From Henckelia pumila (taxonomy: Eukaryota > Streptophyta > Magnoliopsida > Lamiales > Gesneriaceae): a stretch of DNA of 64,000 bases. The DNA is taken from contig NC_133123.1 in NCBI RefSeq assembly GCF_033568475.1, positions 134,252,242-134,316,241 on the forward strand, written 5' to 3'. A program made the position numbers and the translations under genes. A model generated the notes under the pieces. That model made no database searches. It was not told the DNA's origin and saw only the letters and a list, made by a program, of their open reading frames with translations. Positions 11,641-23,315 of the stretch are shown here, in pieces. Each line of letters begins with the position of its first letter. Position 1 is the first letter of the stretch.

Positions 11641-12285
11641 AACCCGAATCCAGAATTAATGATTAAGTGATAATTAACCAAGTAATCATATTTAGAACGG
11701 TTATAACATGATTTAGAACTCTTATATTGGGATTAAAGAGTTGAAAATTGAATTCAGGACATCTGAAAATGAGCAAGAAGATTTCAAGTGATCGGGCGGA
11801 TCGAAAAATCCGAACCCTGGGAACGGACCATCCGAAGATGTAGAGTTTGGAGGCTTTTTTCAGTCTACATATAAAACGTTGCGGGTTTGGGGCAGGTATT
11901 CCTAAAACATGAAACCCGCCTCGCCCCACCTCGCGAACTCGGTGGGTCTAATCAGTGTTAAACTTGTTGGACCCGCCAAAAATTAAATACTTTAAATTTT
12001 TTAAATTAAAAAATTTAAAAGTTTAAAAATTAACAAAAATCATTGAATTTAATTTTAAATATATATTGATAATATTTAAGACAAAAAAAATATCATCACA
12101 AGTTAAAATTTATCAACTTGTAATTAATTAATAATAATTAGCCAAAAAACATTATAATGATATATTTTAATACTAAACATAAAATGATAAAATAAATTTA
12201 TTTCAATCCTATAATATTATACACTCAAATTATGTATAAAATATTAATTATTTATTTTAAAAATATAATTATATATTATTGCTAT

Positions 12286-12324
<39 letters not shown>

Positions 12325-12477
12325 ACACTTTGACGAAACGGGTTCGGGGCTAGTCTGGTCAAACCCGGGACCCGCCCTGGATCCGCTTGTGGAACTGTTT
12401 AGCCGGGTCTATATTCATCCCGTCGGGATGAGTTTAATGTGGGGTTTAGTTTAAACCCGATTCATTGTCTTCCCTAT
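11641..12477. other. transposon debris: LTR-like start and GC-rich foldback remains
   Basis: At 11634 'tgtagtaacccgaatccag' resembles the start of a gypsy LTR (TGTARYACCCG type), but no matching end was found. From about 11880 to 12475, GC-rich stretches ('cgggtttggggcagg', 'cgggttcggggctag', 'aaacccgattcat') flank an AT-rich core with an AT microsatellite (12289-12320). This is like the GGC-rich hAT MITE at 28114. No target duplication was found. Confidence 0.35.
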
Positions 12478-12643
12478 TTGAGAGAATCCTTATCCACAAA
12501 CTTCTGTTAAATTATTGATAGAAAAATTTTAAAAATCTTAAATTATATTATATTATATTATATAAAAGAAAGCAAAAAAAATCGACAGTCAAATATAATT
12601 CAGCAAAATCAAATCCTCTAAAAAGTCAAAATTGTTAAAATGG

Positions 12644-12650
12644 TTGACCA

Positions 12651-12699
<49 letters not shown>

Positions 12700-12763
12700 C
12701 AAAAATCTATTCCAAAACATGATAATTTCATTTTCTTAATAAATTTCAATCACTCTATAAAAG
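12644..12763 (+). promoter_or_regulatory. SPH2 core promoter
   Basis: TTGACC at 12644-12649 and TATAAAAG at 12756-12763, 74 bases before the ATG. The arrangement matches SPH1 and SPH3. A roughly 40-bp AT microsatellite (12653-12694) has grown between the two motifs in this copy, which could change spacing-dependent activity. That effect is inferred. Confidence 0.55.
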
Positions 12764-12829
12764 CAACCTAAAAATATCATGCATATATATCTTAAAGCGA
12801 AAATATCATATAATAGTTAATCACGAGCG

Positions 12830-13270
12830 ATGAAGCACAAATTACTAATCATCTTGGTAATTGCCATCTTCTTTCGAGCAACGGCATTTGAGGAGAAAAG
12901 ATTTTGTATGTTCGTGAGAAAATACACCATTCATGTAGTGAATTATCTTCCCGCAAATGCTATAAAATTGAGAGCCCATTGCGCTTCTAAAAATAAGTTG
13001 ATATGGAACAACACGATCTCCCCGGATCAAGATATCCAATGGGATTTCTGCGATAACTTCCTTAACAATATTCTCTACTTCTGTCATTTTTTCTGGGGAT
13101 CGAGAGAATCGGCGTTCGATGTTTTTAATTCAAAAACCGCACAAGATTTATGTACCAGTAAAACATGCTATTGGGAAGTACGGACTGATGGGATTCATCT
13201 TTCTGGGAGTTATCCTCCCTCAAATTTCAAACTTATGCATAATTGGACTCACGTACGTCACACCAAATAG
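12830..13270 (+). CDS. S-protein homologue (SPH), copy 2
   Basis: A secreted protein of 146 residues in one exon, a close paralogue of SPH1 and SPH3. The signal peptide (1-20) carries an Arg at 16 where the other two have Gln near its end. The S1/SPH pattern is complete: 'IHVVNYLP' at 34-41, 'AHCASK' with Cys51, 'WDFC' with Cys74, 'YFCHFFWG' with Cys85, and 'CYWEVRTDGIHLSGSYPP' from Cys113. The six Cys positions (26, 51, 74, 85, 108, 113) match the paralogues. N-X-T sites lie at 60 and 138. The C-terminus is slightly longer and more basic (HVRHTK). Duplicated flank runs from about 12478 to about 13720; no DUF1635 partner remains here. The ligand or receptor role is unknown. Confidence 0.92.
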   Translation: MKHKLLIILVIAIFFRATAFEEKRFCMFVRKYTIHVVNYLPANAIKLRAHCASKNKLIWNNTISPDQDIQWDFCDNFLNNILYFCHFFWGSRESAFDVFNSKTAQDLCTSKTCYWEVRTDGIHLSGSYPPSNFKLMHNWTHVRHTK

Positions 13271-13875
13271 CTGGCTACATCGATCATCACTTGGAAACAT
13301 TTTATCGTAATGGATAACATCGTATGTGTTACATCATGCATGTTTTCATTAAATAATTAATTCTAGTTCAATTTATTTTATTTCGAGTGTATTTTCTAAG
13401 AGCGTTAAAGTTCAATTGTTGCTGCATAGGCGAGTTAGTAAGGTCTAAGGTGACGTGGGAAATTCCCCAGCTTGCGGGTTCATGAGGATCAGCCTTTTGC
13501 GAGAAGATATAATTTGGAGCAACGATCAGATTCAAAGCCAGTGGAAGACGTACGTATACGTACACAGTGCATGATAGTTGGTACCATGTTCATTGATATA
13601 ATTTTTTTTTTGACAGTATGTTCATTGATATAATTAAGTATATTTAATTGAAGTTGTTTGGTTAAGGCTATATTATGATAATAAATCGACCATTACTTAC
13701 GTGTTTCCAAAAAAGGAAATAGTTATTTGTGCTACATAATTAATTTGGGAAGATAAACAATTAGTTCTAAAATCCTTTGCCATTTATTTATTTATTTTAA
13801 AGGAAATCAAAATTACTTGTGATCAATTCATGACCTCTAAAACAACAAAAACAAGATGTTAAAGACGAAACATAA
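13271..13875. other. 3' flank of SPH2, partly shared with SPH1 and SPH3
   Basis: The stretch to about 13720 resembles the 3' flank of the other two copies ('gcgagaagatata', 'attcaaagccagtgg'). After that nothing is recognised before the next MITE. Confidence 0.55.
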
Positions 13876-13884
13876 TATAAATTT

Positions 13885-14164
13885 GGGAAAATATTTTCTT
13901 TGGTCAATTAATTTGTCCGTTTTTTTTTTGTTCTATTATCTATTTAAAGTTTGGTTTTGGTAAATTAACTTTTAGTTTTCAGGTATTTTGGTCCAACTGC
14001 AGATTTGGCACCGGAAAATGCTGACTTGCTAACCGCGACGTCAGCAATCGGACCAAAATCACTAAAAATTAAAAGCTAGTGTACCAAAACCAAACTTTGA
14101 AAAGTTAATGGATCAAAACAAAAAAAAATGAACAATTTATTGCACAAAAAAAAAACATTTTCTC
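13885..14164. mobile_element. MULE-type MITE, same group as 4013-4313
   Basis: A 280-bp element with partly decayed inverted arms ('gggaaaatattttc' against the reverse complement of 'acattttctct') and the same internal 'ggtccaactgca' and 'ggaccaaaa' blocks as the MITE at 4013. The flanking duplication is an exact 9 bp, tataaattt, at 13876-13884 and 14165-14173. Confidence 0.82.
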
Positions 14165-14223
14165 TATAAATTTTATCTACACATCATAAACACAAAAAAT
14201 TTCTATCCAAGTAATAAAAAATT

Positions 14224-14539
14224 GAGAAACTATAATTTTGGTCTTGTATGTTTGTCACAATACGATTTTGATCATCTATGTTTTCATGTATATTTCAGTT
14301 TTAGTCCTGCATGTTCTGATTTTTGACAATTTTTAGTTTTTTTTTCTTTGAAACTGCTTACGTGTCACTATATACGTCATCTATACATCAACACTGCATT
14401 GGTGCCCATCGGCGCCACATCAAAAAATGACTAAAATTATGAAAAAAAAATAAAGATAGTTGAATTAAACTGAAATCTAAAATATAGAGGACTACAATCG
14501 CAAAGTGACAAACATACTACCTAAAAAATAATTTTTCTT
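14224..14539. mobile_element. MULE-type MITE, decayed relative of 444-756
   Basis: About 316 bp and similar throughout to the element at 444-756 ('tgtatgtttgtcac', 'cagttttagtcctg', 'cgcaaagtgacaaacatac'). The flanks are taaaaaatt (14215-14223) and aaaaaaatt (14540-14548), matching at 8 of 9 bases. It sits only 50 bp from the previous MITE. Confidence 0.75.
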
Positions 14540-14548
14540 AAAAAAATT

Positions 14549-14994
14549 AGTTAAAATTAAATAATTTTTAAATTAATTATTTAAGATAAATAAAAATATA
14601 TTTTAAATGTATGCCATGTGTTCTTCACATGTGTCAAATTTTAGGTTTTTATATATTTTCAAATAGATTAATAAAAAATTGATTGGAAAAATAACTTTAT
14701 TAAAAAAAACTTTCTCATTTTACCTTTATTTAATACATATTAATATATTATAATAATAAAAAAAGGTTAGAATTAGTTAATGTATTTATAACCATGGAAA
14801 TTTGACTGTATATTTTCGACTAATGAAAAATGAAATGTGGTTTTTATATTTGAAAATGAGAGTTAAAGGACTATTGTTGTGTTTTTGTTCATAAGTGTAA
14901 GATGTAAAGTTTTAATATAAGAATTAAGTTTAGATATCTTCAATTACTATGGAAATTTGACTATATATTTCCGACTAATGGAAAGTGAAATGTG
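14549..14994. repeat. intergenic, with a short direct repeat
   Basis: The stretch 'atggaaatttgactgtat' at about 14794 recurs as 'atggaaatttgactatat' at about 14949. About 50 bp of each copy is similar, with roughly 100 bp between them. Nothing else is recognised. Confidence 0.6.
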
Positions 14995-15239
14995 ATCTTT
15001 CAAAAAAGGGTTGACCCCGAAGGGGATCTCATTCCAAATGAGTCAAAGATCCATTGGCCCATGCGAAAGTTAAATCGAGCGATGTGCGCGAGCGGCAGGG
15101 ACCTTAAGAAAGGAAGCAACATGGCCAACCCCAAAGCATACTTGCACAATATTTCAGCAGGAAATATGCTCCACACGAGGATCGAACCCGCAACGCTGGG
15201 GAATCTCTTCCCACGTCACCTAGGTCTTACCTATAATAA
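14995..15239 (-). other. possible tRNA-derived SINE fragment
   Basis: On the minus strand GGTTCGATCC (15179-15188) fits a Pol III B box. The GC-rich body ends in a short T run (CCCTTTTTTG) at the 15000 side. I could not make a good A box at the right distance and found no target duplication, so this is tentative. It abuts the copia 3' LTR. Confidence 0.3.
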
Positions 15240-15415
15240 TTGAGAATGAAATTGATATTTTATTACTCAACTTGTGCAGAATTATATACAAGTTTAAGCA
15301 TCTAAATAAGCTAAAGATACATACAAATAATTGCCTAATAGATACAACGATGTACAAGGTAAACAAATCACAAAGAATAAAATATTTATATTGGTAGATA
15401 TGCTAGCATGCCCCC

Positions 15416-17190
15416 TCAAGATGGAGGTTCCAAGGAAGCACCAATCTTGCAAATAAGATCGCGAAGACAAGGGCCTGATAGTGGTTTGGTTATGGCATCA
15501 ACAAGCTGATCAGCAGAGGAAACATGCGAAATGCGGAGTTTGGAGCGCTGCACTAAGTCACGATCAAAGTGATAGTCAATAGCAATATGTTTCATGCGCG
15601 AGTGAAAAAATGGATTGGCACAGAGATACGTGGCACCAATGTTGTCACTGTAGATCACGGGTGCAGCTGGAAGAGGTACCCCAAGCTCATGAAGAAGCGA
15701 GCAGAGCCAAGAGAGCTCTGCAGCGCCTGTGGCGATGGCTCGATGCTCAGCTTCAGTAGAAGAACGAGCAACAGTGCGCTGCTTCTTCGAACTCCAAGAG
15801 ACAGGATTTGCACCGAGAAAAATAATATACGCAGCAGTGGAGCATCGATCATCAGGATTTCCAGCCCAATCAGAATCAGTGAAGCCATGAAGAGCCAAGG
15901 AATCAGTGCGACGAAGGTGAAGGCCGTAGTTCAATGTGCCATTGATATAGCGAAGGAGTCGCTTGACAGCACCCCAATGATGTTCAGAAGGTGAGTGCAT
16001 AAACTAAGATAGCTGGTTGACCGCAAAGGCAAGATCAGGACGAGTAAGAAGTAAATACTGGAGGCTACCAACGACCTGACGTAAGCAGTAGGATCAGCCA
16101 GAGGAGCACCATCATGAGCAGATAACACTGAACTAGGGGCAAGAGGTGTCTGAACGGGCTTTGAGTGTTGCATGTTAAATTGAGCAAGAAGATCAAGGGC
16201 GTACCGCCGTTGGGACAGAAGAAGTCCCTGAGAGACAGAAAGTACCTCAAACCCAAGAAAGTAAGATAAAGAGCCCAGATCCTTGATCGAGAAGCGGGAT
16301 GCCGATTTGTGAATGATATCATCAATCATAGCTGTATTGTTGCCTATAACAATCAAGTCATCGACATACACCAAAAAATAAATAGTAGAGGCATCACAGT
16401 TGAGAATAAAGAGTGAGGCATCAGATCGAGAATTGGAGAAGCCAAGGGTGAGAAGGTAGCGACTCAATTCTTGATACCAAGCACGGGGCGCTTGCTTGAG
16501 GCCATAGATAGCCTTATTGAGTTTGCACACATACGTCGGAAAATTGTTGTCAAGAAATCCGGGTGGTTGAGCCATAAACACTTCATCATCAAGAGAGCCT
16601 TGAAGAAAGGCATTGTTAACATCAAGCTGCCGAAGGAGCCAACCAAGTTGAACAGCAAGGCTTAGGATGACCCGAATAGTAGTTGGTTTGACCACTGGAC
16701 TGAAGGTGTCATGGAAGTCAATACCCAGACGTTGATGAAATCCTTTAGCAACCAAGCGAGCTTTGTAACGATCCACGGACCCGTCAGAGTTGCGTTTGAT
16801 CCGAAAAACCCATTTACAACCAACAAGATTTTGAGTGTGATGTGGGGGAACAAGATCCCAAGTGCCATTGGCTAGAAGGGCATCAAATTCGGCGGACATA
16901 GCAGTGCGCCAGCGTGTGTCTCGGAGAGCGGCTGTAACACAAGTGGTCTCTCGATCCAAGGTGTGACTTATGGTGTGAAGGGAGTATTTGATGTTTGGTT
17001 TGGAAATGTTATTGCGAGAGCGAGTGGTCATGGGGTGAGTCGAGGGAAGAGAGGGAGCTACAGAGGAAGTCTGTTGCAAAGGTTGAGGTTGGATAGGAGA
17101 AGGCTCAGCAGGCGAGGGCGGCTGCAAGACCAGTGGTGGAGGAAGCTCGGAGAACGTCGGGGCCACTTCTATGTTGGAACACGCGTTCTC
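15416..17190 (-). pseudogene. copia pol, RT and RNase H part
   Basis: The start is in the Pro/Ser-rich linker after integrase. RT motifs follow: 'KWVFRIKRNSDGSVDRYKAR', 'LDVNNAFLQG', 'YGLKQAPRAWY' and the active site 'YVDDL' (about 16350-16370). RNase H shows 'DSDWAGNPDDRCST', 'SSTEAEHRA' and the C-terminal 'ITKPLSG'. Two lesions are visible. One base is missing near 16081, so the frame shifts within the RT-RNase H junction. A TAG at 16004-16006 also stands just upstream of 'FMHSPSEHHWGAVKRLLRY'. The remainder is open to the stop at 15416-15418. Not functional. Confidence 0.9.
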
Positions 17191-19019
17191 TGATCACACG
17201 GATGTGATACCCGGAGCAGCGGAAGTTTTAAAAAATTTTATTTTTCGATATGAAACGATTCCATATCGTGGGTATCAAATCCAAACGATTAAAATCTTGC
17301 AAGTAAAAATATAAATCCACAATTAAATATTTTTACCTCTTCAAGCTAAGGCTTGATTATGGACTCCAACAGAATTTAATCTGCTCTTCTTGTAAATCCC
17401 GGGAACCGATGACTCGCTCGATCAATCTCCGAAATTAGGTCCACGAATAGAAAACAGAAACCCTCTGATTGATTGCACTAGAAATCAATCAGATGTTTAT
17501 CGTAGAGAATAAACAGATTTGATCTGTTAATTCAGAATGTAATTTTTCACAAAAATCACAGCCTGAATTATCTCAAAAAGAAGAAGAGAATTTCGAAAAT
17601 TCCCTTAGAATATTATAAGTGATTTTCGAAAATTTCAAGGATGGAATACTTCTAATTTTTGAACACTACACCTATATTTATAGATAATTTCTAGACTAGA
17701 TTAAGTTATAATTATATTAGGACTCTAACTCCTTAGGGCCAATAATCCATAACTTAAGCCCAACAAGCCAAAACTGTTATTATAGAAATTAATATAAAAT
17801 TCATCATGACTCCGATTGATAAACTGATTTCACCAATGTGCACAGAAACCATTTCTGCATCTTTTAAAGTCAAGATAATTTTTCTGAATCCGAATTCAGT
17901 GATTTCCAAAAATGCTCATCAATATGTCATTTTAGGAAATTCCACTCCTTTTAGTTAAGAAGTCCAACTTCTCTTTCATTAAATTTAACTCTTTAAATTT
18001 AACTATCTCAACGGGGTTTAGTAATCCATTACTTGTGTGACCCTCAATGGTTCAAGGATACAGCTAGCCGTGAGCTCACAACTCCTTGTGACTCGGAACA
18101 ACAATTTCCGACTTATCCATCGAATCATGGTAAGAGCGCCTAGCAACATCGCCCCATGATTTCCTAGGTATCACTGATAGTGACTGCAAGAACCAGTAGA
18201 TTTTGGTTAGCGTACAGTACGGTCCCTTCATCCATATATCTCGATCGAATCAACAACCATTGGTGCATCGAGAGTTGTTCGAGATTCGATAACTATGCAA
18301 TGCATCTTGAATATCAAATAGTGACATCGCATGTGCTACTAGAAAACCGAGTAACCTAAAACACATCATGTACTCTGGCCAGAGATTCGTCACACTAATA
18401 TCTCCTCAGATCGCATAGGATATCCACACTCGCAAGTATGTGGTGAATCCTTGACAACAAAGCATCGACTCCTATATGTGTCGTAACTGTACCCAATCCC
18501 GACACCTGATGACCCCAATAGAGTCGGTAAACGAGTCAAAGTACAGTACTAGCATATAGAGTCTCAATGATGTTTCAAGTAATAAGGACTAATGGTGTAC
18601 AACCAAAACCGCGGACTTATCCACTCAAATAATAATAACCACTTGGAAAGTCCGTATAGGGTAGTTCGATCATTCATCATATGAATATCCATTTGCATGA
18701 TTTGAACATCTCCATGTCCATTACCAATAAAACGTGGTACAATTGACTCAATTGACTAGGAACTGTTTAGAATATACAGTGACTATAAGATGTGTTTCAT
18801 AATAGTGATCTCTTTTTATTCACTATCTCATCTTACTTACACTATAGTATATTCAAGGTCTTTATCAAAACAGTAATAGTATATCACAATATAACAATAT
18901 GAAGAAAGACAAAGAAAATTCCATTAATGAATGTAAGGTATATTAAACAAAGATTTTTTATACATAGAGTCATAAAAGCTCTTAGCCACAAGTTGGCTAA
19001 CCGGGCACCCACTCTTTCA
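17191..19019 (-). mobile_element. solo LTR (or LTR-only element) inserted in copia pol
   Basis: 1,829 bp with TG...CA ends: on the minus strand it starts TGAAAGAGTGGGTGCCCGG and ends GTGTGATCA. It is flanked by ttctc (17186-17190) and ttctg (19020-19024), a 5-bp duplication with one mismatch. There is no coding capacity, and copia integrase and RT lie on either side. The size and lack of internal domains fit a solo LTR of a long-LTR copia element. A non-autonomous element cannot be ruled out. Confidence 0.75.
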
Positions 19020-21150
19020 TTCTGCATGGGCGGTGGACTCAAAAAACGTAGGCAGGGGATCGGAGGATACGCCAGGAGAGGAGTATGGGAAAATTGATTC
19101 GACAAAACGCACATGACGAGAAACAACCATTTTGGAGGAGGACACATCAAGACATAGATAAGCACTTTGGGTAAGAGAGTAGCCGAGGAAGATGCAGGGA
19201 GAGGATTTAGGGTCAAGTTTATGAGTGTCGTAGGGACGAAGCCAGGGATAACATAAACACCCAAAAATGCCAAGTTTAAGGAGATTGGAAGGGCGATTAA
19301 AAAGCTTCTCGAAGGAAGAGAGCATGGACAGATTAGGTTTAGGCATGCGATTAATCAGATATGTGGCAGCAGCAAAGGCAAAGGACCAGAAGGTGGAAGG
19401 TATTGAGGCTTGATGTAGTAGGGTAAGGCCAGTCTCGACAATGTGACAGTGACGGCGCTCTGAGTAACCATTATGTTCAGGCATATGGGGTGGAGTGGTA
19501 AGGTGAGTGATGCCATGTTCGACCAAGAACGATTTAAGGGCTAGAAATTCGCCACCATTGTCAGAGTATAAGGTTATAATTTTTGTTTGGAAATAGGTTT
19601 CAACAAGATATTTGTACGTTTTGAAGATGGAGAGGACATCAGATTTGCGACGTAGAGGATAGAGCTATATGTATTTAGTAAAATGATCCACAAAAATAAC
19701 ATAATATTTGAATCCATCCATAGAAGTAATAGGAGAGGTCCATACATCCGAAAAAATCAACTCAAGAGGGGCAAATGAATGAAGTGAAGATGTAGAAAAT
19801 GGGAGTTTGTGACTTTTATTGATATGACAAGAATTACAGAAAAAACTAGAATTTGAACTAACATACGTTGGTATGAGCCTAGAAGACACTAAATGACGAA
19901 CAATATCTGGAGATGGGTGACCGAGACGAGTATGCCAAAGTGGGACAGACATGGAGGCAGAAAGATAGGCAGAGGGCGATGGAGGTGCTAGTGCAGATTG
20001 TGGCCAGACGTAAACTTCGTGGTTACATGGTCCCATGAGCAGCAGATCCCCGGTGCTGAGATCCTTCACTTGAAAAGAGGATGGAAGAAAAGTGACAAAG
20101 ACATTATTAGTATGACAAAGTTGAGCTACAGAGATAAGATTTTTAGTCATTGATGGAACACACAAGACATTAGTAAGCTTGAGAGTTTGTGAGGAAGTAG
20201 GAAAAACACGGTGACCAATGTAAGAAATGGACAAACCAATGCCATTCCCAACTAGTATGGTATCAGAGCCATCGTAGGGAGAATGGAGAGAGAGGTTGGC
20301 AAGATCGGTAGTGACATTATGGGAGGCGCCAGAATCAAGCAGCCACTCAGTAGGAGTGGGGAGCGACGTGGGGTGAGAGGCGGTGTGTGCTTGAGGGGCG
20401 GCATAAGCAGGTCGAGAGGAATTAGTGGAGTGCTGAGGATGACAAGGAGTAAACTGGAAATCCGGGCACCCCTTGGCCGTGTGTCCAGTGATACCACACA
20501 ATTGACAGCGTCCTAAGTATGGTTTAGGCGCATGAGAGGCGGCTGAAGGTGCTTTTCGTGGGTTCCAGGAGCTTTGAGGACGAGAATCCCATGGTCGAGG
20601 CTGGCTATTGGCGCGCGAAGAGCCCTGGTGGGAGCCATATGGTGCGGGCTTGTAGCTGCAGGAGGCAAGAAATGTTGTGGCTGGACTGTTGGTAGCAGGC
20701 TGGCGAGCAAGGATTTGGGCTTCAAAATTAAGCAGCTTCTCATGAAGCTCATCAAAGGTGATCGATGAATCACGAGCTTGAATGGCAAGGGATAGTTCTT
20801 TGTAGTTGTCATCAAGCCCATCAAGGATTTTGAGCGTGAGATCTTCGGCGTCCACCGATACATTCATGAGGGCAAGAACATCAACGTTGGCTTTGATTCT
20901 ATGGAGGAATTCAGTAATGGTTTTTGCACCTTTCATTGGATGAGAGAGTTGAGCCTTGAGTTGCATTATGCGACCACGGCTAGGGGCGGCATAAGTTTTG
21001 GCTAGCGTGGTCCATGCCTCATGAGAAGATTTGGAGGAGGCAATAAACGGGATGAGAGTCGGCGAGAGTGCTCCAATGATGGCATTGAGTAGAAGATGGT
21101 CTTGTCGAATCCATAACAAATAATCTGGGTTTTGTATTAGTCTTATGAAC
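19020..21150 (-). pseudogene. copia gag, protease and integrase part
   Basis: The gag region (UBN2-like, 'DYLLWIRQDHLLLNAIIGAL' onward) is followed by a CCHC knuckle ('CQLCGITGHTAKGC', about 20460-20510), the protease motif 'LLDSGASHNV', a pre-integrase zinc region ('WHTRLGHPS...CNSCHINKSHKLPF') and the integrase core ('DVWTSP', 'DNGGEF', 'PEHNGYSERRHCHIVETG'). One TAG (19665-19667) interrupts integrase where the frame continues uninterrupted on the other side. The gag N-terminus is missing beyond 21150. Confidence 0.9.
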
Positions 21151-21389
21151 ATTAATTAAATTAAAAAAAGTATACCTTATCTTATGAAATAATATAAATA
21201 TTTTATTTTTCAGGCAACTCAAAAGACAAATATTCAATCATTTATAAAATTTTACACAATTTCTTTTTTAAAAAAAAATTTAATTTAATTATTAAAATAT
21301 AATAAAATGTTTTCAACATTTGATGAATAGTAATATTACCGATTATGATTTAAATTTTTTCTACTATTACTAATATTAATAAGGTTTGG

Positions 21390-21436
<47 letters not shown>

Positions 21437-21978
21437 AAGACATAGAAACTAAGAAAATAAAAGATTAATTAACACAATGACACTTGTAACTTGATTATCC
21501 ATAAATGTTTTAATGTAAAATTCAGCCCCCTCGGAACGAAAATTCTGGTTCCGCCCCTGGATAGATTCTAAACAATAAATTATTCAATTTATGACTAGTA
21601 AATTGAACGCATTAAAAAAACACAAATAAAATGAATGGAAGATTCAAATAAGTCGGTCAAATATAAAAACCATGGGTTCAAGTCAAATTATGTCGTCTCT
21701 CTAAATTAAAAAAAAATTAGTCCACGATGAATTTAAAAATAAAATTAGATTAATATATTTTGATGCATGCCTTTAAAAAAATTAATCTCAAAACATTCAT
21801 TTTATTGATTTTTTTTAAAATTTTGATATATGCATATATTTTACTATATTATTATAGTAGAGAGTCTTTAATTAATTAATTTCAATTAATTGATGAAACT
21901 TGATATTAAATTACGATTATATCCTAATTTAATTCTCAACAAAACCAAAATTATTAGATAAATTAGTCATTTTATATG
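21151..21978. other. unassigned sequence with a GC-rich element terminus
   Basis: No gene. A TA microsatellite is at about 21395-21432. Sequence at 21525-21560 ('ccccctcggaacg', 'ggttccgcccctgg') looks like the end of a dispersed plant element whose minus-strand start reads CCAGGGGCGGAACC. It may be what truncated the copia 5' end. The homology block shared with the SPH1 unit begins at about 21720. Confidence 0.4.
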
Positions 21979-21986
21979 ATTTCATC

Positions 21987-22201
21987 CAAGGTTCTAAAAT
22001 TAGCTAGGCACTAGTCGGGTGCCCGACCGCACAGCGCCTAGGCCGCACAGCCCGATTAGGCGGCGCCTACGGCCACATACTGTCGCTTAAGCGGCCAAGA
22101 CGCCTAGGGCTACCGATTACCACTTTTTCGGTGTGGCCGGCGGCCGCCGAGCGCATAGGCAGCTCCTAGAAGGCCCGCCTAGACCGCGTTTTAGAACACT
22201 G
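21987..22201. mobile_element. GC-rich hAT-type MITE
   Basis: A 215-bp element starting 'caaggttctaaaa' and ending 'ttttagaacactg' (inverted), with a GC-rich palindromic body ('cgcctaggc', 'gcggcgcctac', 'cggccgccg'). The flanks are atttcatc (21979-21986) and gtttcatc (22202-22209), an 8-bp duplication with one mismatch, which fits hAT transposition. Confidence 0.75.
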
Positions 22202-22209
22202 GTTTCATC

Positions 22210-23124
22210 TGTTTTTAACAATTAAATTTTATCTTATTTACTTAAATAATATTTCACTATATTTGTTTGTATTATTAAAATTTTACATTAGATAGTTATC
22301 AAATTTTAATCTTTTGAATATCTAATTTATCATGTGAATTTTAAATTTTTAGATTAAATAGTTATCAATTTTAAACTTTTAAATATCTAATTTATCATGT
22401 GACTTTTAAAAATAATATAAAAATCAATCAACATAAAAAAAAAATAATAATAAAATTTATGCGTGCAAGATAAGATTGTATTAAATAAGTTTCTTCGGAC
22501 TCAGATGCGAGTAATGCGACCATTCGTGTTCAATTATGATTTCACATATTGACCATATTTCACAATAAATGCTCAAATTGCTAGGATATATGTAGTTGAA
22601 CTTTTTTTCCTTAAACTATCAAATTTCGTTCATTTTTCGACATCTTAGTATTTCTAAATTACTAAACGTACGATCCTATGACGATATTAGACATTCAAAT
22701 AAAAAGGAAAAAAAAAGTCAAAGACATGGTTTGGATTAACTTCTTACACAAGATTTGTCTAATCCCATTTATCAAACTAGGTAATTTAATTATAAACTTG
22801 TCCGAAAATTTACCCAATAATGTTCACCAAAAAGTAGCGGATTTCCGCTTTTAAAAAAATCAAATACACACAAACGAATCGATAAAATTTAATATTACAA
22901 TAAAATCATTAATTTGAAATAATATATTTTCTGGATCCTCGCTGAGCCAGAGATTTGAGAGAACCTCTCCCTTATCCACAAAATTCTATTACATTATTGA
23001 TTGAAAAGTTTTAACCATCTTAAATTAAATTATATTATATTATATAAAAGAAAGACCAAAAAATCGACAGTCAAATAAAAATCAACACAATCAATCCTCC
23101 AAAAAGTCAAAATTGTTAAAATGG
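22210..23124. other. 5' flank of SPH3, shared with SPH1
   Basis: No gene. Sequence from about 22510 is the counterpart of 4390-5090. A small internal direct repeat ('atctaatttatcatgtga') occurs at about 22320 and 22385. Confidence 0.6.
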
Positions 23125-23244
23125 TTGACCAAACTAAATGTTAAAAGAAAATCATGTATATATCTATATATATATATTTTCACAAATCTATTCCTGAACA
23201 TGATAATTTCATTTTCTCAATAAATTTCAATCACTCTATAAAAG
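23125..23244 (+). promoter_or_regulatory. SPH3 core promoter
   Basis: TTGACC at 23125-23130 and TATAAAAG at 23237-23244, 79 bases before the ATG, the same spacing as SPH1. Confidence 0.55.
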
Positions 23245-23315
23245 CAACCTAAAACTATCACGCATGCATCTTAGAGCCAATTAAATATCATATAATAGCT
23301 AGTTAATCACTAGCG

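Larger units (their letters stand above)
15240..21150 (-). mobile_element. Ty1/copia retrotransposon, 5'-truncated and interrupted
   Basis: One copia element on the minus strand with the order gag, protease, integrase, RT, RNase H, then a polypurine tract and a short LTR. The tract TTGAGGGGGCA overlaps the stop codon, and the LTR would start at 15408 (TGCTAGCATATC) and run to about 15240. The gag lacks its N-terminus and no 5' LTR is present. A 1.83-kb LTR-like insertion splits integrase from RT. The short LTR and general make-up fit the Ale/Retrofit group, an inference. It carries several inactivating changes, listed under its parts. Confidence 0.85.

Noticed and set aside
14995..15239. A complete tRNA gene or SINE
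   Set aside because: Only a B-box-like site is convincing. No cloverleaf, A box or target duplication was found, so it is listed only as tentative.
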